Of a stretch of DNA of 64,000 nt, positions 52,805 through 62,732 are shown in pieces (the stretch's first letter is position 1; each line of letters opens with the position of its first letter). The notes below the pieces were generated by a model, which saw only the letters and a program-made list of their open reading frames with translations, did not search any database and was not told the DNA's origin. The position numbers and the translations under genes were made by a program. Origin of the DNA: an uncultured Pedosphaera sp. (GTDB taxonomy: Bacteria; Verrucomicrobiota; Verrucomicrobiia; Limisphaerales; Pedosphaeraceae); NCBI GenBank assembly GCA_903918755.1, contig CAIXFN010000030.1, positions 62,001 to 126,000 of the forward strand, given 5' to 3'.

Positions 52805-53593
52805 TCAGCGCTTCGGCGGCGCGATAAACCGCCCCGAAATCCGCAGGATCAGCCAAGTCGGCAGGATTTTGGCGATGAGAATCACCAAGTGATTCAGCAG
52901 CCCGGAAGTCACCCGGGGCCGGCCCGCCATGAGCGCCCGATAGGCGATCTCGGCGACCCGGTCGGCCCCCATCATTTTCTGAAGGAATCCCCCCACCCGG
53001 TTTTGCCCGGCTCGCGCGTGAAATTGCGTAGCCGTCAGTCCCGGGCAAAGCGTGGTGACGGTCACCCCCGAACCGGCTAATTCCCGTCCCACCGCGTTCG
53101 AGAACGAATAAACAAAGGCCTTGCTGGCGTAGTAAAGCGCCATGTACGGACCCGGCAGAAACGCTGCGGTGGAGGCCACGTTCAAAATCCGTCCCGCGCC
53201 GCGCTCGCGCATACCCGGCAAAAACAGTCGGGTGAGTTCCATTAAGGCGACGATATTCACCTGCACCAGGTCCAATTCCTGCTGCCAATCCTGTTCCACA
53301 AAAGCGCCTTGAAACCCGAACCCCGCATTGTTGACGAGGACATTAACGACGATTCTTTCCCGCTGCACCGCTGCGAAAATTAATTGTCCGGCCCCCGGGA
53401 CCGTCAGATCCTGCGGCAGGACCATTACCGAGAGGGCCTTACCCGACTTTTGGCGCAACTCCTCCGCCACCACGCCCAGGCGCGCCGCATCCCGCGCGAC
53501 GAGTATGACATTCCAGCCCTCGGCGGCAAATAATCGCGCCAACGCGCACCCAATGCCCTGCGAGGCCCCCGTGATCAGCGCCCATTGATTCAT
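52805..53593 (-). CDS. Short-chain dehydrogenase/reductase
   Basis: 262 residues with the classical SDR signature: cofactor loop TGASQGIG, NNAG, catalytic Ser in VASTAAF and YASKAF (Tyr-x3-Lys). The C-terminal tail (SGLLNHLVILIAKILPTW) is hydrophobic, as in the DltE/YqjQ type. Substrate unknown. The ATG at 53593 directly precedes the NAD-binding fold; the open frame continues for 300 codons upstream, but this is a GC-rich artefact that overlaps the TetR gene. Convergent with thiG, 5 bp apart. Confidence 0.9.
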   Translation of the reverse strand: MNQWALITGASQGIGCALARLFAAEGWNVILVARDAARLGVVAEELRQKSGKALSVMVLPQDLTVPGAGQLIFAAVQRERIVVNVLVNNAGFGFQGAFVEQDWQQELDLVQVNIVALMELTRLFLPGMRERGAGRILNVASTAAFLPGPYMALYYASKAFVYSFSNAVGRELAGSGVTVTTLCPGLTATQFHARAGQNRVGGFLQKMMGADRVAEIAYRALMAGRPRVTSGLLNHLVILIAKILPTWLILRISGRFIAPPKR

Positions 53594-53717
53594 TTGCGGT
53601 GAAACTACCACAAATGGCGGGAAACGGAACGGATTTGGGGCCAGTTCGGCCATCTTGCAAAGAAACTCCTGCTCCCCGACTTGGAGGAGGGGACTCCCAT
53701 CCGCCAACGATTTGCTT

Positions 53718-53746
53718 TTGACAAAGTGGTTAGTGCGCACTAACTT
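53718..53746 (+). promoter_or_regulatory. TetR promoter with operator palindrome
   Basis: TTGACA (53718-53723), a 17-bp spacer and TAACTT (53741-53746). A perfect 16-bp palindrome, GTTAGTGCGCACTAAC (53729-53744), fills the spacer and overlaps the -10, an ideal place for repression. Transcription would start at about 53753, the first base of the GTG start codon. Confidence 0.75.
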
Positions 53747-53752
53747 CGCGCT

Positions 53753-54448
53753 GTGGATAAACGCCGCATGCCTGCGTCGGATCGCAAGGCCGCCATTGTC
53801 AAGGCGGCCCTGCCGTTGTTTGCCCGGCAGGGGTTTGCGCGCACCACCACCAAGGATCTGGCACGGGCGGCCGGGGTATCGGAGCCGCTGTTGTACCGGC
53901 ATTTTCCGAGCAAGGAGGCGCTGTATCTGGAGATTCAGAATCATACCTGCCGGGACACCGACACAATTTCCCGTCAGCTCGCCGAGTTGCCGCCTTCGAC
54001 GGCCACGCTGGTGCATTTGGTCTATTATCTCGTGCGCGCGCTGCTGCTCGGGCAGCCGACCGGGCCGATCGATTGGGATACCCGGCATCGGCTGATGGTG
54101 ACGAGTTTCCTGGAGGACGGCGAGTTTGCACGGCTGCTTTACCGCAACCGGTTTGATGACTATTGTTTGCGGATCGAGGCGTGCCTGGAAGTGGCTACGG
54201 CGAGCGGCGATGCGGTGGCCAGCCCGGTGAGCGCGGCGAATCGTGCCCGGTTGGCGCATCACGCGGCCGCGTACGTGGCGCTGGCGCAGTTGCCGGACAA
54301 GGCCGTGGTGGAATACCAAGCCGAACCGCGGGAACTCCTGGACCAGACCATGTGGTTTGTGCTCCGGGGGATGGGATTGACCGATCGGACCATCCGACGG
54401 CATTACCGGCCGGCGCAACTGGAGAAATTTTTTGCCGACGCGCCATGA
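53753..54448 (+). CDS. TetR-family repressor of the RND efflux operon
   Basis: 231 residues (GTG start; ATG five codons later is also possible). N-terminal HTH: IVKAALPLFARQGFARTTTKDLARAAGVSEPLLYRHFPSKEALY. The C-terminal ligand-binding domain is helical and not closely conserved. It opens a rightward set with an efflux adaptor, an RND pump and an outer-membrane factor (gaps 42, 35 and 10 nt), so it should control them and itself through the palindrome at 53729-53744. The inducing compound is unknown. Confidence 0.92.
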   Translation: MDKRRMPASDRKAAIVKAALPLFARQGFARTTTKDLARAAGVSEPLLYRHFPSKEALYLEIQNHTCRDTDTISRQLAELPPSTATLVHLVYYLVRALLLGQPTGPIDWDTRHRLMVTSFLEDGEFARLLYRNRFDDYCLRIEACLEVATASGDAVASPVSAANRARLAHHAAAYVALAQLPDKAVVEYQAEPRELLDQTMWFVLRGMGLTDRTIRRHYRPAQLEKFFADAP

Positions 54449-54490
54449 AACAACGGGCGAAGCAGGGGGGACGGAACTGAAATCAACTAT

Positions 54491-55687
54491 ATGCAACGAC
54501 GAATTTCTTATCTGACGTTAAGCGGGCTACTCACGGTGTTCTTGCTGGGCGCCGGTTGCGGCAAACCCCCGGCCGGGGCCGGGGCGGCGGGTGCCCGTCC
54601 CCCCGGGGCAGTGACGGTTAACCAACCGGCCCAACGCGAAGTAGTGGAATGGGACACGTACCCGGGACGGCTGGACGCCGTGGAATCCGTGGAAGTGCGG
54701 GCGCGCGTGAGCGGGTATTTGCAGTCCATCAATTTCAAGGACGGCGCCGAGGTGAAGAAGGGGGATTTGCTGTTCGTGATCGATCCCCGCCAATACCAGG
54801 CGGAACTCGAGCATTCCGAGGCGGAATTGCGGATGGCGCTGACCCGGTTTGAACTGGCCAGCAATGATCTCAGCCGGGCGGAGCGCCTGTTGAAATCCAA
54901 AGCCATCTCGGAGGAGGAAGCGGACTCCCGGAGCAAGGCCCAGCGCGAAGCGGCGGCGGCCATCCAGTCGGCCACCGCCATGACCCAGATGGCCAAGCTC
55001 AATTCTGAATATACCCGGATTACGGCTCCGATCGACGGGCGAATCGGGCGCAAATTGATCACCGAGGGCAACCTCGTGAATGGCAACCAAGGCCAGGCCA
55101 CCCTGCTTACGACCATTGTGTCCGTGGACCCCGTGTATTGCTATTTTGACGCGGACGAGACTTCGGTCCTGAAGTACCAGCAATTGGCCCGGGAAGGGCG
55201 GCGCGAGAGTTTGCGGGATGGCAAGGTCGTTTGCGAATTGGAATTGGCGAACGAGACGGGCTTTCCGCACAAAGGGGTCATGGACTTTGTGGACAATCGC
55301 ATTGATCCGGCGACGGGCACGCTGCGGGTGCGCGGGGTCTTCGACAATCCGGGGCCGGGACGGGTGTTACAACCCGGTTTCTTCGCCCGGGTCCGCGTGC
55401 CGGGCAGCGGCAAATACCCGGCGCTGCTGGTGCCGGATCTGGCGGTGGGCACCGACCAGGGCCAAAAATTTGTGTACGTGGTCGATGAGAAAAACACCGT
55501 GGAATACCGTTCCGTGAAACTGGGGCCGATCATTGACGGGTTGCGGGTAGTGCGGGAGGGTTTGAAAACCAACGACTGGGTGATCGTGAACGGGTTGATG
55601 AGTGTGCGGCCGGGAGTGCCCGTCAATCCCACGCGGGCGGTGATCGGGGAAAGCGCTCCGCCGGCGGCGCCAGCCGGCAAGCCATAA
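54491..55687 (+). CDS. RND efflux periplasmic adaptor (AcrA/MexE-like lipoprotein)
   Basis: 398 residues. Lipoprotein signal (LLGAGC, Cys near residue 23), barrel-sandwich/lipoyl halves (SVEVRARVSGYLQSINFKDGAEVKKGD and YTRITAPIDGRIGRKLITEGNLV), a coiled-coil hairpin between them (about 95-160), and the beta-barrel and membrane-proximal domains. It joins the inner-membrane pump to the outer-membrane factor. FDADETSVLKYQ is typical of the MexE branch. Confidence 0.93.
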   Translation: MQRRISYLTLSGLLTVFLLGAGCGKPPAGAGAAGARPPGAVTVNQPAQREVVEWDTYPGRLDAVESVEVRARVSGYLQSINFKDGAEVKKGDLLFVIDPRQYQAELEHSEAELRMALTRFELASNDLSRAERLLKSKAISEEEADSRSKAQREAAAAIQSATAMTQMAKLNSEYTRITAPIDGRIGRKLITEGNLVNGNQGQATLLTTIVSVDPVYCYFDADETSVLKYQQLAREGRRESLRDGKVVCELELANETGFPHKGVMDFVDNRIDPATGTLRVRGVFDNPGPGRVLQPGFFARVRVPGSGKYPALLVPDLAVGTDQGQKFVYVVDEKNTVEYRSVKLGPIIDGLRVVREGLKTNDWVIVNGLMSVRPGVPVNPTRAVIGESAPPAAPAGKP

Positions 55688-55722
55688 CGGCGGACAGGAA
55701 ACCCCTGTTGCATTGACCCAAT

Positions 55723-58700
55723 ATGAAATTCTCCCATTTTTTCATCGACCGGCCGATCTTCGCTACGGTGCTGTCGATTGTGATTGTGATCGTCGGCGGG
55801 CTGGCGTTGACCGTGCTGCCGATTGCCCAATTTCCCGACATCGTGCCGCCCACCGTGGTCGTCACGGCCCGGTATCCCGGGGCGAATCCCCAGGTGCTGG
55901 CCGATACCGTGGCCTCCCCGATCGAACAGGAGGTCAATGGTGTGGAAAACATGCTGTATATGTCGGCCCAGTGCGCGGGCGACGGCAGTATGACTTTGAC
56001 TGTCACCTTCAAACTGGGCACCGACATCGACAAGGCCCAGGTGCTGGTGCAGAACCGGGTGGCCGTGGCCGAGCCGCGGTTGCCCGAGGAAGTGCGCCGG
56101 GTGGGCATCACCACCGCCAAGCGCTCCCCGGACATCACCCTGATCGTCAATTTGATTTCCCCGAGCGGGCGGTATGACAAGTTGTATATCGACAATTATG
56201 CCTACCTGCAGGTCAAGGACGCCCTGGCGCGGTTGCCGGGGGTGGGCCTCGTCACCGTGTTCGGGGCGCGCGATTACAGCATGCGAATCTGGCTCGATCC
56301 GCAGAAAATCGCTTCCCGCGGCTTGACGGCGAACGACGTCGTGGCGGCCATCCGGGAACAGAATGTGCAGGTGGCGGCGGGCGTCCTGGGGGCGGAGCCG
56401 ATGAGCCAGAGTGTGCCGTTCCAATTGACCGTGAACGCGCAGGGCCGGTTGGTGGATGAACAACAATTCGGGGACATCGTGCTCAAAAGCGGGGCGGACG
56501 GCCAGGTGACCCGGGTGCGCGATGTGGCGCGGGTGGAACTCGCGGCGCGGGATTACAGCATGGACAGCAAACTGGATGGCCAGCCCAATGCCACCCTGGG
56601 CATTTTTCAATTGCCCGGTTCCAACTCGATTGAAACCTCCGACGCGGTGCACGCCTTGATGGAAAAACTCAAGTTGCGGTTTCCTCCGGGCCTGGAGTAC
56701 CGGATTGTGTTCGATACCACGCTGTTTACGCGGGAATCCATCAAGGCCGTGCTGCACACGCTGGTGGAAGCGATGCTGCTGGTGGTGCTGGTGGTGGTGG
56801 TCTTTCTGCAAAGCTGGCGGGCCTCGATTATTCCGCTGCTGGCGGTGCCCGTTTCCCTGATTGGCACCTTCGCGGCCATGGCGGCGATGGGATTTTCGCT
56901 GAACAATTTGTCCCTGTTCGGGTTGGTGCTGGCCATTGGGATCGTGGTCGATGACGCGATCGTCGTGGTGGAAAATGTGGAGCGCAATATTGCGCTCGGC
57001 CTGGCCCCACGCGACGCCACGCGGAAGGCGATGGACGAAGTGAGCGGGGCGGTGATCGCGGTTGGGCTGGTCCTGAGCGCGGTGTTCATTCCCACGGCAT
57101 TCATCAGCGGGATCACTGGGCAGTTTTACCGGCAATTCGCCCTGACCATCGCGGTCTCCACGATTATCTCGACCTTCAATTCCCTCACCCTGAGTCCCGC
57201 CTTGTGCGCGATCCTGCTCAAGCCGCACGGCGCGCGGCCCGATTGGTTCACCCGGCTGATGAATGCGGTATTAGGCTGGTTCTTCCGTTTGTTCAACCGG
57301 GCTTTTGGGCAGAGCATGGCGGCGTACAGTTGGGTGGTCACCCGACTGATCCGGTTTGCGGTGGCCGCGCTGGTGGTGTACCTCGGCTTGCTGGGGCTCA
57401 CTTATTTTGGTTTCACCCATACCTCCACGGGATTCATACCGCCGCAGGACAAGGGGTATATCGCCATGATGGCGCTGCTGCCCGATTCGGCCTCGCTGGC
57501 GCGCACCGAGGAAGTGGTGGATCGCATCAGCAAAATCGCCCGCAGCACACCGGGAGTGAAAGCCACGATTGATCTGGCCGGATTGTCGCCGATCAGTTTG
57601 ACCGCCAGTCCGAACGCCGGGACCATTTTCGTCATTTTGGATGATTTTGACGAGCGCCTTAAAAAGGGACTGACCGGCAATGTCGTGCTGGGGAACCTCC
57701 GCCAGCGGTGCGCCGGCATCCAGGAGGCGTTTGTGGGCGTGTTTCCGCCCCCGGCGGTCAACGGGTTGGGGATCGTGGGTGGGTTTAAAATGCAGGTGCA
57801 GGACCGGGCGGGCGCCGGGCTGGATGCCTTGCAGGCCGCCACCTTCCAATTGATGGGCGCCGCCAACAAGTCCACCAACCTGCAGGGCGTGATCACCTCG
57901 TTCCGCTCCGGCGTGCCGCAGCTTATGGTGGACGTGGACCGCACCAAGGCCAAAACCATGGGCGTGCCGCTCAGTGAGATCTTTGATACCCTACAGATCT
58001 ATCTGGGCTCGCTCTACGTCAATGACTTCAACCTGTTTGGTCGCACCTACCAGGTGACGGCCCAGGCGGATGCACCCTTCCGCCGGGAGCCCCGGGACAT
58101 CGGCGATCTGAAGACCCGCAATCGGGCCGGACAAATGTTGCCTCTCAGTGCGGTGGTGACCGTGAAGGCCAGTGCCGGGCCGGACAAAATTGTGCGCTAT
58201 AACATGTATCCGTCCGCGGAATTGACCGGCAATCCCGGTCCGGGAGTGAGTTCCGGCCAATCCATCGCCTTGATGGAACAATTGGCGCGCGACACCCTGC
58301 CGCCCAGCATGGGTTTTGAATGGACGGAACTGACCTTGCAGGAAACCCTGGCGGGCAACACCACGGTTTACATTTTTGCCCTGTGTGTTCTGTTTGTCTT
58401 CCTGACTCTGGCGGCGCAATATGAAAGTTGGTCCCTGCCGTTGGCCATCATCCTGATTGTGCCGATGTGCCTCTTGAGCGCCCTCGTCGGCATCCGGTTG
58501 CGTGGATTGGATAACAATATTTTCACCCAGATCGGGTTCGTGGTGCTCGTTGGGTTGGCGTGTAAGAACGCTATTCTCATCGTGGAATTCGCGAAGCAAA
58601 AGCAGGATGCCGGCCTCTCGCGGGTGGCGGCGGCCGTGGAGGCCAGCAGCCTGCGACTGCGCCCGATCCTGATGACTTCCCTGGCCTTTATTCTTGGGGT

Positions 58701-58896
58701 GATGCCCCTGGTGTTCGCCAAGGGTGCGGGTGCCGAAATGCGCGAAGCCCTGGGCACTGCGGTTTTCAGCGGCATGATGGGGGTGACGCTCTTCGGCATC
58801 CTGCTGACGCCGGTCTTTTACGTGGCCATCCGCTGGTGTGCGGAACGTTTCCACCGGCCCGCACCCGTAGTGGCCGCCGCCCACCAATCCCATTGA
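55723..58896 (+). CDS. RND efflux pump, HAE1 family (MexF/AcrB-like)
   Basis: 1057 residues, twelve membrane helices and two large periplasmic loops. The N-terminal FFIDRPIFATVLSIVIVIVG and the helix 4 motif GIVVDDAIVVVENVERN, with paired Asp residues of the proton relay, are clear, as is GLACKNAILIVEFAKQ in the second half. It exports hydrophobic compounds through the tripartite channel using the proton gradient. MexF-like similarity suggests drugs or solvents, but substrates cannot be predicted. Single gene, pump subunit of the operon. Confidence 0.95.
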   Translation: MKFSHFFIDRPIFATVLSIVIVIVGGLALTVLPIAQFPDIVPPTVVVTARYPGANPQVLADTVASPIEQEVNGVENMLYMSAQCAGDGSMTLTVTFKLGTDIDKAQVLVQNRVAVAEPRLPEEVRRVGITTAKRSPDITLIVNLISPSGRYDKLYIDNYAYLQVKDALARLPGVGLVTVFGARDYSMRIWLDPQKIASRGLTANDVVAAIREQNVQVAAGVLGAEPMSQSVPFQLTVNAQGRLVDEQQFGDIVLKSGADGQVTRVRDVARVELAARDYSMDSKLDGQPNATLGIFQLPGSNSIETSDAVHALMEKLKLRFPPGLEYRIVFDTTLFTRESIKAVLHTLVEAMLLVVLVVVVFLQSWRASIIPLLAVPVSLIGTFAAMAAMGFSLNNLSLFGLVLAIGIVVDDAIVVVENVERNIALGLAPRDATRKAMDEVSGAVIAVGLVLSAVFIPTAFISGITGQFYRQFALTIAVSTIISTFNSLTLSPALCAILLKPHGARPDWFTRLMNAVLGWFFRLFNRAFGQSMAAYSWVVTRLIRFAVAALVVYLGLLGLTYFGFTHTSTGFIPPQDKGYIAMMALLPDSASLARTEEVVDRISKIARSTPGVKATIDLAGLSPISLTASPNAGTIFVILDDFDERLKKGLTGNVVLGNLRQRCAGIQEAFVGVFPPPAVNGLGIVGGFKMQVQDRAGAGLDALQAATFQLMGAANKSTNLQGVITSFRSGVPQLMVDVDRTKAKTMGVPLSEIFDTLQIYLGSLYVNDFNLFGRTYQVTAQADAPFRREPRDIGDLKTRNRAGQMLPLSAVVTVKASAGPDKIVRYNMYPSAELTGNPGPGVSSGQSIALMEQLARDTLPPSMGFEWTELTLQETLAGNTTVYIFALCVLFVFLTLAAQYESWSLPLAIILIVPMCLLSALVGIRLRGLDNNIFTQIGFVVLVGLACKNAILIVEFAKQKQDAGLSRVAAAVEASSLRLRPILMTSLAFILGVMPLVFAKGAGAEMREALGTAVFSGMMGVTLFGILLTPVFYVAIRWCAERFHRPAPVVAAAHQSH

Positions 58897-58906
58897 TCTC
58901 CCGCCC

Positions 58907-60343
58907 ATGAATTCATCCTCCTTAGACCGTCCCCTCGCGGTGCTGGCGCTGCTCACCCTGGCGGGTTGTGCCGCCGGCCCCGACTACCACGCTCCCAAAA
59001 CGCCGGTGCCGCCCGCTTTTGCCAACGCGGGCCAGACCAATGCCATCGACGAACCAGACGTCGCCACCTGGTGGCGGAGCTTTGGCGATCCCGAACTGAA
59101 TCAACTGACCGAACAGGCGCTGGCCGGCAACCTGGATTTGCGGATCGCCACCGCGAACTTGCGCGAGGCGCGGGCCCTGCGCCGGCAGAGCGAGGCGGAC
59201 TGGCTGCCGGCCCCCCGGGCCACCGCCGGCTACACGCGGACACTTTCGAGCCAGTCGGCCTTGCCGGGAGTGCCGCGGGCGAGCCGGGAGATCGGTTTGT
59301 ATGATGCGGGTTTTGACGCCACCTGGGAATTGGATTTGTTCGGCCACGTGCGGCGCTCCGTGCAAGCGGCGCGGGCGGAAGCGCAAGCGGTCGAGGCCAG
59401 TCGCCGGGATGTCCAAGTGACCCTGGTGAGTGAAACGGGGCGGAATTACTTCGAATTGCGCGGTTTGCAGAACGAGCTCGCCGTCGCGCGTCGCAATGCC
59501 GAAAACCAGCAGGAGACGGTCAAGATCACCCAGGCACGCCTCGAAGGCGGGCGGGGAACCCAGCTCGATGTGGCGCGCGCCCAGGCCCAATTGAGTTCCA
59601 CCCGGGCCAGTATCCCTCCGCTGGAAGCGGCGGTGTCCCACGCGATGCACCGGCTGTCTGTGCTTACCGGAAAAGCCCCCACCGAACTGGTGGCAAAGCT
59701 TCGGGAAGCCAAGCCGCTGCCGGCCACGCCCGGTTTGACCGCCATCGGCACCCCTGAAGCCCTGCTGCGACGCCGGCCGGATATCCGGATGGCGGAGCGT
59801 GAACTGGCCGCCGTGACCGCCCGGGTGGGCATTGCCACCTCCGAGCTCTTCCCTCGCGTGACCTTCAATGGCCGGGTGGGGCTGGAAGCCTCCACGCTGG
59901 CCGGTTTGACGAAGTCGGGGGGCGACACCTGGTCCTTTGGTCCCAGCATCACCTGGGCGGCGCTGGATTACGGCCACGTCCGGGCCCGCATCCAGGCCGC
60001 CGGGGCCCGGGCGGAAGCCTCGCTGGCCGTCTATGAGCGGACGGTTTTGACTGCGTTGGAGGAAACGGAAAATTCGCTGGTGGACTTTGGCCGCGAACAA
60101 ACCCGCCGGGATCATTTGCAGGAAGCGGTCACTGCCAGCGAATTGGCGGCGAGTCTCGCCCGGCAACGCTATGAAAACGGGGCGACGGATTTTCTGACGG
60201 TGTTGGATTCCGAGCGGGTGTTGCTGGAAGCGCAAGTGCAACTCGCCCAGAGTCAGACCCGGGTGGCGACGGCCCTGGTCGCAGTCTATAAGAGTTTGGG
60301 CGGCGGCTGGGAAGCGCCCGTCCCCGCGAGCGGGAAACCTTGA
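58907..60343 (+). CDS. Efflux outer-membrane factor, NodT family lipoprotein
   Basis: 478 residues with a lipoprotein signal (LLTLAGC) and the two TolC/OprM repeats: WWRSFGDPELNQLTEQAL, YDAGFDATWELDLFGHVRRSV, and the second half with LLRRRPDIRMAERELAAVTARVG and VLDSERVLLEAQ. Forms the outer-membrane trimer channel of the pump encoded just upstream (10 nt gap). Last gene of the tetR-adaptor-pump-channel operon. Confidence 0.94.
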   Translation: MNSSSLDRPLAVLALLTLAGCAAGPDYHAPKTPVPPAFANAGQTNAIDEPDVATWWRSFGDPELNQLTEQALAGNLDLRIATANLREARALRRQSEADWLPAPRATAGYTRTLSSQSALPGVPRASREIGLYDAGFDATWELDLFGHVRRSVQAARAEAQAVEASRRDVQVTLVSETGRNYFELRGLQNELAVARRNAENQQETVKITQARLEGGRGTQLDVARAQAQLSSTRASIPPLEAAVSHAMHRLSVLTGKAPTELVAKLREAKPLPATPGLTAIGTPEALLRRRPDIRMAERELAAVTARVGIATSELFPRVTFNGRVGLEASTLAGLTKSGGDTWSFGPSITWAALDYGHVRARIQAAGARAEASLAVYERTVLTALEETENSLVDFGREQTRRDHLQEAVTASELAASLARQRYENGATDFLTVLDSERVLLEAQVQLAQSQTRVATALVAVYKSLGGGWEAPVPASGKP

Positions 60344-60507
60344 AATCGATCCGGCGAACCGGCCGGATGGGGAAGGGGAGCCTTGGAAAATGGGCTGCCA
60401 ACGGGGAGCTTCTGGTCGAACCAGGCCGATTTCCGCCGAATTCGGCGTTCGGACTGCATTTCGAGCTTGCGTTTTTGCGGCGTGGGCGAAACATTTCACC
60501 CCCTAAT

Positions 60508-61338
60508 ATGGATTCTGAAGCAACACAGTCGGCGGATGTCTTTCGGTTGGTGACCTGGGCGTTGAAAAACCAGAAGCTTTTGCTCACCGGAGCAGGCGTG
60601 GTCGGGGTGGTCGGTTTTGGCGCCTGGCTCTATAGCTGGAACGCCAGCCACCATCAAGCGGTGGCCAGCGAGGCGCTTTCGGAATTGCGCCCGACCGCCG
60701 GCCAGGCCGAGAACCGGGCAATTCCCGCGGATGCATTTGCCAAGGTGTCGGACACCTATCCCGGCACGGCGGCCGCCGGACGGGCCGTGTTACTTGCGGC
60801 CGGTGCGCTTTTTGACAGCGGTAAGTACGCCGAGGCTCAGGCTCAATTTGAGCGCTTTCTCCGGGATTACGGCGATTCCCCGTGGCGCACCGAGGCCCAG
60901 ATTGGTGTGGCCTCCAGTTTGGAAGCCGCCGGAAAGGTGGATCTGGCTCTGACGAAGTTCAAGGAAATCCTGGACCGTCGGCCCACCGACGCCACCTCGC
61001 CGCAGGTCAAGTCCGCGCTGGCCCGCCTATATCTGGCCCAGAACAAGCCGGATCAAGCACTTCGCTTATACGAAGATCTGGCCAAGGCCCGCAATAATGA
61101 TTCCTGGAGTTCGGAAGCGGAAATGCAGGCCCGCGAGTTGCTGCTCAAGCATCCCGAGCTCAAGCCCCCCGCGCCCGCTCCCGTCCCGGCTCCGACCCCG
61201 GTTCCCATGACGCCGACCCCCGCGGCCGCGGCGAAACCCACAGCGATTACCGTCACGCCGGGAGCGGCCCCCGCCGCAACCACGGCCCCCGCGCCGGCCA
61301 CCGCCCCGGTCGCTCCGGCAGCAGCCCCGAAGCCCTGA
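60508..61338 (+). CDS. Membrane-anchored TPR protein with Pro/Ala tail
   Basis: 276 residues from ATG 60508. One membrane helix (about 20-40, LLLTGAGVVGVVGFGAWLY), then four or so tetratricopeptide repeats (AVLLAAGALFDSGKYAEAQAQFERFLRDY, IGVASSLEAAGKVDLALTKFKEI, ALARLYLAQNKPDQALRLYEDL), and a 55-residue Pro/Ala/Thr-rich tail. The layout resembles YfgM, a helper of the SecYEG translocon and periplasmic chaperones, but the tail is unusual. Not clearly in the efflux operon: 164 bp separate it. Confidence 0.75.
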   Translation: MDSEATQSADVFRLVTWALKNQKLLLTGAGVVGVVGFGAWLYSWNASHHQAVASEALSELRPTAGQAENRAIPADAFAKVSDTYPGTAAAGRAVLLAAGALFDSGKYAEAQAQFERFLRDYGDSPWRTEAQIGVASSLEAAGKVDLALTKFKEILDRRPTDATSPQVKSALARLYLAQNKPDQALRLYEDLAKARNNDSWSSEAEMQARELLLKHPELKPPAPAPVPAPTPVPMTPTPAAAAKPTAITVTPGAAPAATTAPAPATAPVAPAAAPKP

Positions 61339-61394
61339 TCAAATCCTGACCCCTGCCGCCGGAATGGGCGGCATTGATTGCTCTCTTTGCAACT

Positions 61395-62684
61395 GTGAAA
61401 TTGACTATTATCGGCACCGGCTACGTCGGGCTTGTCACCGGAACATGTTTTGCGGAAGTGGGACACCAAGTGGTTTGCGTGGATCGCGACCAGCAAAAGG
61501 TCGACCTCTTGCTGGCTGGCGGTATGCCCATCTATGAACCGGGTCTGGACGAGATGGTGGCCCGAAACGTGGCGGCGGGTCGGTTAAGTTTTACCAGCTC
61601 CACCCGCGAGGGCGTGGAGAAATCCGACGTCATTTTCATTGCCGTGCCCACTCCGCCCCTGCCGGACGGCTCGGTGGATTTGAGTTTCATTGAACTGGTC
61701 GCCCGGGAAATCGCCGGAGCCATGACCAGCTACAAGATCATCGTGGACAAGAGCACGGTGCCGGTCAACACGGGCGAGCGGGTGGCGGAGACCATCAAGC
61801 GGTATTGCAAGGCCAAGGTCGAATTCGATGTGGCGAGCAATCCGGAGTTTTTGCGCGAAGGTTTTGCGGTGGAGGATCTGATGCGGCCCGACCGCGTGGT
61901 CGTCGGCGTCCGGTCGCCGCGTCCCGTGGCGGCGATGAAGGAGATTTACGCGCCCTTCAACGCGCCAATCATTGTCACGGACATCAATTCCGCGGAATTA
62001 ATCAAACACGCTGCCAATTCCTTTCTCGCTTTGAAGATCTCGTATATCAACGCGATTTCCATCCTCTGTGAAGCCACGGGGGCCAATGTGCAGGAAGTGG
62101 CCAATGGCATGGGCATGGATATCCGCATCGGCCGCCGGTTTCTGGACGCCTCGCTGGGGTTTGGCGGCAGTTGTTTTCCGAAGGATTTGAGCGCCTTCAT
62201 CAAGATTTCCGAGCAATTGGGTTATGATTTCCGCCTGCTGAAGGAAGTCCAGACCATCAATGCCAATCAAATGGATCGCTTCGTAAAGAAGATCAACGAT
62301 ACGATGTGGGTCCTGAAGGGCAAGCGGATCGGGGTGCTGGGGTTGGCGTTCAAACAAAACACCGACGATGTGCGCATGTCCCCGGCGATTGATCTCTGTC
62401 ACCGGTTGCTGCACGAGGGCGCCATCCTGCGGGTCCATGATCCCAAGGCCATGGAAAAGGCCAAGCCGATCCTGCAAGGCGTGACCTACGTGGACGATAT
62501 GAACGATGTGGCGGAAGGTTGCGATGCTCTGGTGATCGCGACTGAATGGCCGCAGTTCAAACAGTTGGACCTCGAAAAAACGCGGAAATGCCTCACGCAC
62601 CCCATTCTCTTTGACGGGCGCAATCTTTTTGACGTCAAGGAAATGGAGGAGCTCGGATTTATTTACAAGAGCATCGGTCGTTGA
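61395..62684 (+). CDS. UDP-glucose 6-dehydrogenase
   Basis: 429 residues from GTG 61395. NAD-binding GTGYVGLVTG at the N terminus, the central STVPVNTGE and NPEFLREGFAV, catalytic Cys in FGGSCFPKD, and GLAFKQNTDDVRMSP in the UDP-binding domain. It oxidises UDP-glucose twice to UDP-glucuronate, a precursor of exopolysaccharide, lipopolysaccharide or capsule sugars. The GTG start gives the usual family N terminus; the alternative TTG at 61374 adds seven residues. No other polysaccharide genes are adjacent. Confidence 0.94.
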   Translation: MKLTIIGTGYVGLVTGTCFAEVGHQVVCVDRDQQKVDLLLAGGMPIYEPGLDEMVARNVAAGRLSFTSSTREGVEKSDVIFIAVPTPPLPDGSVDLSFIELVAREIAGAMTSYKIIVDKSTVPVNTGERVAETIKRYCKAKVEFDVASNPEFLREGFAVEDLMRPDRVVVGVRSPRPVAAMKEIYAPFNAPIIVTDINSAELIKHAANSFLALKISYINAISILCEATGANVQEVANGMGMDIRIGRRFLDASLGFGGSCFPKDLSAFIKISEQLGYDFRLLKEVQTINANQMDRFVKKINDTMWVLKGKRIGVLGLAFKQNTDDVRMSPAIDLCHRLLHEGAILRVHDPKAMEKAKPILQGVTYVDDMNDVAEGCDALVIATEWPQFKQLDLEKTRKCLTHPILFDGRNLFDVKEMEELGFIYKSIGR

Positions 62685-62732
62685 CCACCGTACGCCGGTG
62701 CCGGATCCCCTTACGGTCCGGCGAATTGAAAA

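Noticed and set aside
53594-54496. Upstream extension of the SDR reading frame by 300 codons
   Set aside because: It overlaps the TetR gene on the other strand and is Arg/Gln-rich; the SDR fold starts at 53593.
55141-57228. 695-codon open frame antisense to the efflux adaptor and pump
   Set aside because: Shadow of conserved genes; composition typical of reverse-frame GC-rich reading.
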